The translations under genes were made by a program, and so were the position numbers. From Chitinophaga sp. S165 (GTDB lineage Bacteria; Bacteroidota; Bacteroidia; Chitinophagales; Chitinophagaceae): a DNA stretch of 64,000 nucleotides. Below are positions 26,534-33,872 of this stretch, in pieces. The first letter of the stretch is position 1; every line of letters begins with the position of its first letter. The notes below the pieces were generated by a model. That model worked only from the letters and a program-made list of their open reading frames with translations. It was not told where the DNA came from and did no database searches. Location: positions 62,001 to 126,000 of the forward strand of contig NZ_QGTG01000008.1 in the NCBI RefSeq assembly GCF_003182155.1, given 5' to 3'.

Positions 26534-26571
26534 CATATGACAATAGTCTATCTATCTAAAAAACAAGCGCA

Positions 26572-26814
26572 CTATTCTAAGATATCACAATCAAACCCCT
26601 GCTTCTTCACGAAATCGATCACGTCATTTTCCTGTACACTCATCTCAGTGATGCGTAAAACTTTATCGCAGTCTTCCAGGTCAACATGACATTGACCTAC
26701 TTCAAACCTGTTACGGATAGCCTGCAGAATATTTTGCCTGTCTTCGTGTGTAGCTATATTGGTTTTGAATATACCTATCATGGCAAATGGTGTTATGTGG
26801 TTTACAGCTAACAT
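26572..26814 (-). CDS. Small HMA-like (ferredoxin-fold) protein, no CxxC
   Basis: 80 residues; not assigned to a named gene. From residue 12 (MIGIFKTNIATHEDRQNILQ) the alternation of strands and helices, VDLEDCDKVLRI and GFDCDILE resemble a heavy-metal-associated domain, but the metal-binding CxxC is absent. The ATG at 26814 overlaps the stop of the upstream gene (TAATG), which supports coupling; the ATG at 26781 is an alternative start. Third gene of the sigma-factor operon. Function unknown; a sensing or protein-binding role is a guess. Confidence 0.7.
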   Translation of the reverse strand: MLAVNHITPFAMIGIFKTNIATHEDRQNILQAIRNRFEVGQCHVDLEDCDKVLRITEMSVQENDVIDFVKKQGFDCDILE

Positions 26815-27209
26815 TATTGATTTGTTTCTGTTTTCGGTTGATCTTTTTGTTCATCGTAAAAGCTCTCATTTCCCCAACGGTTGCTGATGCTGCAGCGGCG
26901 CATTTTCTCGCGTAATTTCTCTTTTTCTTCTTCTGACATATGCTCCATTCTTTCCATCATCTTTCTGCGCCACTGTTGTTTGGCTCTCATACCCCATGGG
27001 CCGCCGCCATTACCATGCCATCCGAAGATCAATTTGCCAAGCAGGCAGAGACCGATGGCTTGCCAGAAGGTGATAATCGGACCATGGAAAAGATCTGGTA
27101 TCAGGCAGTTCCAGAGGAGTTGTACAGAGAAGCCGATTGCACAAACGAAGAGGATGCCAAGTACAATGAACTTGAACACATGTGCGATCTTTGGAACACG
27201 ACGTTGCAT
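26814..27209 (-). CDS. Two-TM membrane protein in sigma-factor operon
   Basis: 131 residues, not recognised by name. Two membrane segments (about residues 13-35 and 47-65) are followed by a Gly-rich turn (GWHGNGGGPWGM) and a strongly charged helix (RRKMMERMEHMSEEEKEKLREKMRRC) that resembles the Met/Glu/Arg-rich helices of Spy/CpxP-like and heavy-metal sensor proteins. It lies 11 bp after the ECF sigma gene. By position it could be an anti-sigma or sensor partner, but no zinc anti-sigma motif is seen, so this is inference. Confidence 0.7.
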   Translation of the reverse strand: MQRRVPKIAHVFKFIVLGILFVCAIGFSVQLLWNCLIPDLFHGPIITFWQAIGLCLLGKLIFGWHGNGGGPWGMRAKQQWRRKMMERMEHMSEEEKEKLREKMRRCSISNRWGNESFYDEQKDQPKTETNQ

Positions 27210-27220
27210 ATATAATGTTT

Positions 27221-27814
27221 TTAATCTTTTAAAAGTTCTTTGTACAGTTCCGCCAGCCGTTCCCGTAGGTACAGCACTGCATATCTTTTTCTGGATAATA
27301 AGGTATTGACGGAAATACCAGTTTCGGCAGACATTTCCTTAAAGGACTTGCCTTCTATTTCATGTTGCAGGAACACCATGCGCTGCTCCTCGGGCAATTC
27401 ATCAATAGCTTCCATAATAGACTCTGCTATTACTTTACGGGTCATGGGCGCATCAGTTAGCGCACCCGGGTCAGCTATCATTTCTGAAAGGAACAGGGTT
27501 TCTTCTCCATCTTGCTCACGGGTATGCTCGCTGAATGTGGATTCTCTCTTTTTACGGAACCAGTCGGTGATCTTATTACGGGTTACAGTGAATAACCAGG
27601 CGGTCATGGAGTCGATCTGACTACCCAACCGGGAATATTCTGTAAACTGGTAAAAAACGTCCTGTAAAATATCTTCCGCGTCAGCCACATTATTTACCCG
27701 CTTCCGGATAAAATGGAGTAAGCGTTTGCGCTCCTGTCGCACCGTTTCCTGGATGCGCTCATTTTGTTCTGCAGCCATAGCCAGAGGCGTTTTTTTAAGG
27801 AGCAATTCTTTCAT
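27221..27814 (-). CDS. ECF-type RNA polymerase sigma factor
   Basis: 197 residues. Region 2 is visible from about residue 28 (RLLHFIRKRVNNVADAEDILQDVFYQF) and continues with the 2.4-type segment TAWLFTVTRNKITDWFRKKR; a region 4 helix-turn-helix follows at about 140-190 (LPEEQRMVFLQHEIEGKSF, ISVNTLLSRKRYA). The linker between the regions is acidic. It heads a three-gene leftward operon with a two-TM protein and an HMA-like protein, so it may serve envelope or metal stress. No autoregulated promoter could be picked out. Confidence 0.92.
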   Translation of the reverse strand: MKELLLKKTPLAMAAEQNERIQETVRQERKRLLHFIRKRVNNVADAEDILQDVFYQFTEYSRLGSQIDSMTAWLFTVTRNKITDWFRKKRESTFSEHTREQDGEETLFLSEMIADPGALTDAPMTRKVIAESIMEAIDELPEEQRMVFLQHEIEGKSFKEMSAETGISVNTLLSRKRYAVLYLRERLAELYKELLKD

Positions 27815-27913
27815 CTTACTATAGGGAGACGAAAAAAAAGATTGGATATTTTACAGTTTACGAAGTTTTTATAATATTTCCTGGCTTCTTTTAACAGATT
27901 GGTTGATTCTCAG

Positions 27914-28537
27914 TTATTTATTTACAACAACAATATGTTTTTCCTGAAAAAATTCTTCCGGGAACAACTTAAAGATGTTCGTCATACGGGGGCGTACGCC
28001 ACTCTCCGCTACTTCTTCCGTCAGGTCTCCGCCTTTCAGGCAGATAAGGCCAGGCTGCTGCTCATGAGCCGGAGCTTTCTTTAATACCGGCTTGCTCCAG
28101 CGCCACAGGTCTTTCAGGGGGGCTACCGCCCTTGAAACGACGATGTCGAACTTCCGGTCCTTAATGTCTTCCACACGCGTATGGGCGGAAGTCACATTTT
28201 GTAATCCAAGTGCTTCAGATACTCCCTGCACAACTTTGATCTTTTTGCCAATAGAATCCACCAGGTGGAACTTAACCTCCGGGAAAAAGATGGCCAGAGG
28301 AATTCCCGGGAAACCGCCGCCTGTTCCCAGGTCGAGGATCTGGGTGCCTGCCGGGAAGTCAGCAATGGCTGCTATACTCAGGGAGTGCAATACATGTTTC
28401 TCATACAACGCATCAATATCCTTACGGGAGATCACATTGATCTTCTCATTCCATTCCTGGTATAAACCGGCTAATGCTTCCAATTGCTGCAACTGTGTTT
28501 CCGTAAAGTCTGAAAAGTATTTGAGTACGATATCCAT
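27914..28537 (-). CDS. rsmG: 16S rRNA (guanine(527)-N(7))-methyltransferase
   Basis: SAM-dependent methyltransferase for G527 of 16S rRNA. I choose the ATG at 28537 (MDIVLKYFSDFT), 207 residues; an in-frame TTG upstream is unlikely. SAM motif ILDLGTGGGFPGIPLAI is near residue 70 and the VVSRAVAPL motif near 140, both typical of GidB/RsmG. A TACATTTG -7 element is at 28569-28562. The upstream GT2 gene is separated by its own terminator. Confidence 0.94.
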   Translation of the reverse strand: MDIVLKYFSDFTETQLQQLEALAGLYQEWNEKINVISRKDIDALYEKHVLHSLSIAAIADFPAGTQILDLGTGGGFPGIPLAIFFPEVKFHLVDSIGKKIKVVQGVSEALGLQNVTSAHTRVEDIKDRKFDIVVSRAVAPLKDLWRWSKPVLKKAPAHEQQPGLICLKGGDLTEEVAESGVRPRMTNIFKLFPEEFFQEKHIVVVNK

Positions 28538-28590
28538 GATGTAGTGATCTGTAAATTGGTGCAAATGTAAAGAGCTTGCGCCAATAAAAA

Positions 28591-28615
28591 ACGGCTGCCT
28601 CTCTGAGACAGCCGT
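28591..28615 (-). terminator. Terminator of GT2 gene
   Basis: ACGGCTG / CAGCCGT stem extended by TCTC/GAGA pairing, followed on the minus strand by TTTTTTATTGG. Confidence 0.75.
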
Positions 28616-28636
28616 CTGGTATATCTTTATCAGGGC

Positions 28637-29770
28637 CTACCACCTGTTCTTTGACTTGAACATCAGGGCAGGTGTGAAGATCAGGTAATAAATGAACATA
28701 AAGAAGTCCATGAACAGGCTGAACTTGAAGAGGTCCGCCTCATCCAGCTTACGCATCGCCATAAAGGAAATGACAGATTGCAGCAGCAGTTTACCTCCGA
28801 AGACGCTCAGCGTATACATGCGGAGCGGCTCGTAGAAAACGCTTGCAGCGAATAATGGATAGAAGAGGAAGTGACTCAGAGAAAACAGGCCCAACAGGAG
28901 CTTATGTCCGAAACGGTAATGTTTACCCGTAGACATATGCCTTGTTTTCTGCTGGAACCATTTCTTCCAGCTTGTTTTAGGCTCTGAGTAAGTGAATGCC
29001 TGTTTGTTGATCACTACCCCAACATTTCGGCTATTGGCGGCAGCATTGACAAACAGATCATCATCGCCGGAGGCAATATGATGATGCGCAGTAAACCCTT
29101 TATGACGGTTGAACAGTTCGCGTTTGTATGCCAGGTTACGGCCCACTCCCATATAGGTAATACCGCTCAGTGCAAAAGACAGGTATTGTAATGCACTGAA
29201 ATAAGTTTCATAACGGATCACTTTGTTCAGCAGGCCCGGTTTCTTCTCGTAGGGGCTGTAACCCAGTACGATCTCTTTTCCTTCAGTAAATCCCTGGCTC
29301 ATCAGTGACAACCAATAGGTGCTGGATGGTTTGCAATCAGCATCTGTCAGCAATATGTTTTCGTATTTGGCACTTCTGATGCCCATAGAGAGCGGGAATT
29401 TTTTTCCGGGGATGAACTTGGCGGCTTGTTTGATCTCGATATGGCGGTAGTGGGGATATCCGGGTTCGATGGAGCGGAGGTAATATTTCGTATCGTCTTC
29501 AGAATTATCATTGACAACGATCACCTCATAGGCCGGCTTTTTCTTGTCGTGATATCGCTGAAGCAATACCGAGGGCAGGTTCTTCTGAAGGTTCAGCTCC
29601 TCGTCTTTGGCGCAGATGATAACAGAACACTCCGTATCGGGATCGATATCATTTTCGAAGGTACGGCGATAAAAAGCTACCCGGGAAAAGAAGAACAGGT
29701 AATACAATATTTGTATGGCTGCAACGGTAGCAAAGGCGTAAAAGGCTAATAAGCCCAAGTTATACAACAT
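28637..29770 (-). CDS. Glycosyltransferase family 2, membrane-bound
   Basis: 377 residues. An N-terminal membrane segment (about 3-30) precedes a GT-A domain: VIICAKDEELNLQKNL, VVNDNSEDDTKYY and LLTDADCKP with the DxD-like metal site, then the later ASGDDDLF motif. C-terminal membrane segments follow (about 290-370). This layout fits processive or polyprenyl-linked glycosyl transfer at the inner membrane. The sugar and acceptor are unknown. Monocistronic with its own terminator; a TATATTTG element lies at 29786-29779. Confidence 0.9.
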   Translation of the reverse strand: MLYNLGLLAFYAFATVAAIQILYYLFFFSRVAFYRRTFENDIDPDTECSVIICAKDEELNLQKNLPSVLLQRYHDKKKPAYEVIVVNDNSEDDTKYYLRSIEPGYPHYRHIEIKQAAKFIPGKKFPLSMGIRSAKYENILLTDADCKPSSTYWLSLMSQGFTEGKEIVLGYSPYEKKPGLLNKVIRYETYFSALQYLSFALSGITYMGVGRNLAYKRELFNRHKGFTAHHHIASGDDDLFVNAAANSRNVGVVINKQAFTYSEPKTSWKKWFQQKTRHMSTGKHYRFGHKLLLGLFSLSHFLFYPLFAASVFYEPLRMYTLSVFGGKLLLQSVISFMAMRKLDEADLFKFSLFMDFFMFIYYLIFTPALMFKSKNRW

Positions 29771-29965
29771 AGCAACAGCAAATATATACGTTTTGTGTTA
29801 TCTGTATAAGCCTGTGGAAAAAAAGATTTTTAAAAAGGAATAAGGCTAACATATCCCCCGGTTGTCTGCCGCTTTCCCGGCCCGTCATGAAGCTTTCTGC
29901 ATAATTCCCCTTATTTTTGCCCCCTGAAAATGGCAGGAATTGCCTCAAGCTTTCAGTATACCGAG

Positions 29966-31096
29966 ATGATTTTTGAACTGACAACAACAGATAGCAACAG
30001 TAAAGCCCGTGCCGGCGTGATCACCACCGGTCATGGGAAGATCGAAACGCCTATTTTTATGCCGGTAGGCACCGTAGGCAGTGTAAAGGCAGTGACGCAG
30101 GAACAGTTGCGCGACGATGTGCAGGCTCAGATCATCCTGGGTAACACCTATCACCTGTATCTCCGTCCCGGAATGGACGTACTGTCACAGGCGGGCGGAC
30201 TACATAAATTCAATGGCTGGGACAGACCCCTGCTGACGGATAGCGGTGGTTACCAGGTCTTTTCACTGGCTGCCAATCGCAAGATCAAGGAGGAAGGTGT
30301 TGTATTCCAGTCTCATATCGATGGGTCCCGCCACCTGTTCACTCCTGAGAACGTGATGGATATCCAGCGCACTATCGGGGCCGATATTATCATGGCCTTC
30401 GATGAATGCCCGCCATACCCTTCAGAATACCGCTACGCGAAAAAGTCTATGGAACTGACCCACCGCTGGCTGGACCGCTGTATCAAACGCATGGCGGAAA
30501 CTCAACCCGCTTATGGTCACGAACAGACGCTTTTCCCGATCGTACAGGGCAGCACCTATAAAGACCTGCGTACCATCTCCGCTACGGAGATCGCTGCCAG
30601 GGAATGTGCAGGCAATGCCATCGGTGGACTGAGCGTAGGAGAGCCGGAGCAGGACATGTACGAAATGTGCGGTCTGGTATGCGACATTCTGCCGGAACAG
30701 AAACCCCGTTACCTGATGGGCGTAGGCACTCCCTGGAATATCCTGGAAAACATCGCCCTGGGTGTGGATATGTTCGACTGTGTGATGCCAACCCGTAACG
30801 GACGTAATGGAATGCTGTTCACCTGGAATGGGGTGATCAATATAAAAAACAAGAAATGGGCGACCGATTTTACCCCGGTAGATGAGAATAGCCCATGCTT
30901 TGCCAGCAGCCGGTACAGCAAAGCCTACCTGCGCCATTTATTTGCCGCCGGAGAGATCCTGGGTATGCAGCTGGCCAGCATCCATAATATCGCCTTTTAC
31001 CTGGAACTGGTGAAAGAAGCCAGGAAACAGATCCTGGCAGGTAACTATGCCACCTGGAAAAATAGTATGGTGCCACAGTTGAAACAAAGACTTTAG
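29966..31096 (+). CDS. tgt: tRNA-guanine transglycosylase (queuine tRNA-ribosyltransferase)
   Basis: Exchanges guanine-34 for the queuosine precursor in tRNAs with GUN anticodons. The ATG at 29966 (MIFELTTTDSNSKARAG) is chosen over the ATG at 29930 because homologs begin here; 376 residues. The catalytic region LLTDSGGYQVFSL, the second Asp in DCVMPTRNGRNG, and GGLSVGEP are present. The usual C-terminal zinc site (CxCxxC...H) is altered: the segment reads CFASSRYSKAYLRHL, so only the first Cys remains while SIHN keeps its His. A TATTTTTG -7 element lies at 29912-29919. Followed at 22 bp by the LptF/G gene. Confidence 0.95.
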   Translation: MIFELTTTDSNSKARAGVITTGHGKIETPIFMPVGTVGSVKAVTQEQLRDDVQAQIILGNTYHLYLRPGMDVLSQAGGLHKFNGWDRPLLTDSGGYQVFSLAANRKIKEEGVVFQSHIDGSRHLFTPENVMDIQRTIGADIIMAFDECPPYPSEYRYAKKSMELTHRWLDRCIKRMAETQPAYGHEQTLFPIVQGSTYKDLRTISATEIAARECAGNAIGGLSVGEPEQDMYEMCGLVCDILPEQKPRYLMGVGTPWNILENIALGVDMFDCVMPTRNGRNGMLFTWNGVINIKNKKWATDFTPVDENSPCFASSRYSKAYLRHLFAAGEILGMQLASIHNIAFYLELVKEARKQILAGNYATWKNSMVPQLKQRL

Positions 31097-31118
31097 ATTT
31101 ATATTATCTTGCCGTTAT

Positions 31119-32198
31119 ATGACAAAGATAGACTGGTATATCCTGCGTAAGTTCATAGGTACCTTTATTTACTCCCTCATGATCCTGCTCGTCATTTCCG
31201 TGGTGATAGACGTGACGGAGAAGATAGACGACTTCATGAGCAACAACCTGTCTTTCTACACCATCGTAGTTGACTACTACTTCGGCTTTATTCCTCATAT
31301 CGCCGCATTGTTGTTCCCGCTCTTCATTTTCATATCGGTGATCTTCTTTACCTCCAAAATGGCTTACCGGACGGAAATTGTGGCCATTTTGTGTAGTGGG
31401 GTGAGCTTCCGCCGCTTTTTACGTCCGTACTGGGTAGGCGCTATCCTTTTCGGAGGCTTGTTGTGGCTGGGGAACAGGTGGACCGTGCCGATCGCCAATA
31501 AGATAAGGACCAAGTTTGAAGCCGATTACGTACATAAAAAGAAGGTCCAGGTGAACATGTATGACAAGACCATCCGTGTGGACAGTTTCACCTATGTGAC
31601 ATTCGGGTCTTATGACCCCAATTATAAAAGTGGCGGTAACTTCCTGCTGGAGGATGTACGCGGACAGAACATCATGTTCAAAATGAAGGCCGACCGCGTA
31701 ACCTGGGATTCCACCACAGGAAAGTGGAAGCTGGACTATGTGACCATGCGTACCATTAACGGGCTGAAAGAATACTGGTGGACAAAGCCGGATACTTCGA
31801 TCAAGATCGCCCTGAACCCTAAAGAGATGTATGAAGAAAAGAATATGCAGGAAGCCATGACCACGCCCGAGCTGGACAAGTTCATAGCCAGGGAGGAGTT
31901 AAGGGGAGCTGAAGGTTTGAATATATTCTACGTTGAAAAATACAGGCGTACGGCTTCATCCGGAGCGGTGATCATCCTGACGCTGATCGGTGGGATCATT
32001 GCCTCTAAGAAAGTAAGAGGAGGAAGCGGATTGCACCTTGCTGTTGGAATAGTGATCAGCGCCAGCTACATTATCTTCCTGCAGTTTTCCACGGTATTTT
32101 CTATTAAGGCAGACCTCAATCCCTTACTGGCAGTGTGGATACCCAATTTCCTGTTCGGCGGGCTGGCCTTCTGGCTCTATCTGAGGGCGCCGAAATAG
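31119..32198 (+). CDS. LptF/LptG family lipopolysaccharide export permease
   Basis: 359 residues, YjgP/YjgQ family. Inner-membrane half of the ABC transporter that extracts LPS toward the Lpt bridge. Three N-terminal membrane segments (about 12-40, 55-75, 95-115), a periplasmic beta-jellyroll region (about 125-260) and three C-terminal segments (from about 275). The N-terminus IDWYILRKFIGTFIYSL is characteristic. LptF and LptG cannot be told apart with confidence. 22 bp downstream of tgt, so probably co-transcribed. Confidence 0.92.
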   Translation: MTKIDWYILRKFIGTFIYSLMILLVISVVIDVTEKIDDFMSNNLSFYTIVVDYYFGFIPHIAALLFPLFIFISVIFFTSKMAYRTEIVAILCSGVSFRRFLRPYWVGAILFGGLLWLGNRWTVPIANKIRTKFEADYVHKKKVQVNMYDKTIRVDSFTYVTFGSYDPNYKSGGNFLLEDVRGQNIMFKMKADRVTWDSTTGKWKLDYVTMRTINGLKEYWWTKPDTSIKIALNPKEMYEEKNMQEAMTTPELDKFIAREELRGAEGLNIFYVEKYRRTASSGAVIILTLIGGIIASKKVRGGSGLHLAVGIVISASYIIFLQFSTVFSIKADLNPLLAVWIPNFLFGGLAFWLYLRAPK

Positions 32199-32396
32199 AA
32201 AATTTCACATTTCTTTAATTTATTGTGTTAACAATAATATTTACTTATTTGTATATTGGAAATCAGTTGGTTCAAAGTTATGAAGGTTATTACTATCTGT
32301 AATTCCACGAATTGTAAGCTGCTAAGTTTTCAACAAATCATTACTTTTGACAATTGATCCGATTTTTTGTTATCATTACCTAATCAACAGTTTAAA

Positions 32397-33716
32397 ATGG
32401 GGTATATAAAAGAAAAATTCAAGGTAAAGGCCGATGAGCTCAATGCGGAAGTGAAGGACCTCGTGAAGAACCATGGCAATAAGAAGATAGAGGATGTTAC
32501 ATTGGCACAAGTCTATCAGGGTATGCGCGGCATAACCGGCCTGGTGACAGAAACATCATTGCTGGATGCAAACGAAGGGATCCGTTTCCGTGGATATTCT
32601 ATTCCGGAACTGCGGGAGAAAATGCCGAAAGTTAAAGGTGGCGCCGAGCCTTTGCCGGAAGGATTATTTTACCTGATGTTGATTGGAGAACTGCCGGCTG
32701 AAGCCGATGTTCAGCACCTCTCTAACCAGTGGGCCCGCCGTTCTCACGTGCCTAACCACGTTTTTGCTGCTATTGACGCTTTGCCGGTAAGCACACACCC
32801 GATGACCATGTTCACCGTAGGTGTAATGGCTATGCAAACAGAATCTGGATTTGCGAAAGCATATGCAGAAGGCATGAACAAAAAAGATTACTGGAGTTAC
32901 ATGTATGACGATGCAATGGATCTCATTGCCCGTCTGCCACGTATCGCTGCTTATATCTATCGCCGTAAATACAAAGGTGGTAACCACATACAGCCTAACG
33001 GTCTGCTGGACTGGGCTGGTAACTTCGCTCACATGCTGGGTTATGAAGACGAAGGTTTCAAAGAACTGATGCGTCTTTACATGACCATTCATGCTGACCA
33101 CGAAGGTGGTAACGTAAGTGCCCACACTACTCACCTCGTAGGTTCTGCACTCAGCGATCCTTACCTGTCATTTGCTGCAGGTATGAACGGCCTGGCAGGT
33201 CCGCTGCATGGTCTGGCTAACCAGGAAGTGATCAAGTGGATCCTCGATATGCGCGAAGAACTGGGTGGTGGTATGCCAACCAAACAGCAGATCGAAGACT
33301 ACGTACGCAAGACCCTTTCTGAAGGTAAGGTAGTACCAGGTTACGGTCACGCAGTATTGCGTAAAACCGACCCTCGTTTCACTGCTCAGATGGAGTTCGC
33401 AAAGAAACACCTGTCTGATGATGAACTGGTACGTATCGTATGGCTGGTATATGAAACTGTACCACCGATCCTGGAAAGCCTCGGTAAGATCAAGAACCCA
33501 TGGCCTAACGTAGATGCACATTCCGGTGCGCTGTTGGTTCACTATGGCCTGGTTGAATATGAATTCTACACCGTATTATTCGGCGTATCCCGTGCGCTGG
33601 GTGTACTGGCTTCCCTGTGTTGGGACCGTGCACTTGGTTTCTCACTCGAAAGACCTAAATCCGTTACTACAGAATGGATGAAACAGTTCGTGGAAGGCAA
33701 GGTGGAAGCTGAGTAA
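32397..33716 (+). CDS. gltA: Citrate synthase, mitochondrial (eukaryotic) type
   Basis: Condenses oxaloacetate and acetyl-CoA to citrate. Start at the ATG at 32397 (MGYIKEKFKVKADEL), 439 residues. Catalytic residues are in NGLAGPLHGLANQEV (His), GYGHAVLRKTDPR (His) and NVDAHSGALL (Asp). Many segments match animal mitochondrial enzyme sequences that I know: SALSDPYLSFAAGMNGLAG, YTVLFGVSRALGVLA, ALGFSLERPKS. This is the eukaryotic/type I-like form rather than the hexameric type II GltA of E. coli. The 198-bp upstream gap is AT-rich with no clear promoter; a terminator follows at 33741. Monocistronic. Confidence 0.95.
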   Translation: MGYIKEKFKVKADELNAEVKDLVKNHGNKKIEDVTLAQVYQGMRGITGLVTETSLLDANEGIRFRGYSIPELREKMPKVKGGAEPLPEGLFYLMLIGELPAEADVQHLSNQWARRSHVPNHVFAAIDALPVSTHPMTMFTVGVMAMQTESGFAKAYAEGMNKKDYWSYMYDDAMDLIARLPRIAAYIYRRKYKGGNHIQPNGLLDWAGNFAHMLGYEDEGFKELMRLYMTIHADHEGGNVSAHTTHLVGSALSDPYLSFAAGMNGLAGPLHGLANQEVIKWILDMREELGGGMPTKQQIEDYVRKTLSEGKVVPGYGHAVLRKTDPRFTAQMEFAKKHLSDDELVRIVWLVYETVPPILESLGKIKNPWPNVDAHSGALLVHYGLVEYEFYTVLFGVSRALGVLASLCWDRALGFSLERPKSVTTEWMKQFVEGKVEAE

Positions 33717-33740
33717 AACGTTACTTGCTAACAATATTTT

Positions 33741-33778
33741 AAAAGGTAAATAGTGTATGCTGTTTACCTTTTATTTTT
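33741..33778 (+). terminator. Terminator after citrate synthase gene
   Basis: AAAAGGTAAA / TTTACCTTTT stem (10 bp), loop of about 12, then TTATTTTTG. Confidence 0.8.
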
Positions 33779-33872
33779 GTACCTGCTTAAGAGAAAAAAA
33801 GCCAGACCTTTAAAACGTAAAATTGCATGTTCGCAGGCCGGGAATAACTTCAGTGCCTGTGGAACGTAGTCT

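Larger units (their letters stand above)
26116..26571. other. Intergenic region rich in dyad structures
   Basis: 456 bp between convergent genes. In order: terminator (26136-26170), a long imperfect hairpin with GACGGTAAA motifs (26229-26347), a perfect 16-bp palindrome CCTAAAAGCTTTTAGG (26367-26382) and a leftward terminator (26508-26533). No supported coding region. Confidence 0.7.

Noticed and set aside
29930..29965. Upstream ATG of tgt
   Set aside because: Homologs start at the ATG at 29966; the 12 extra residues are not family-like.
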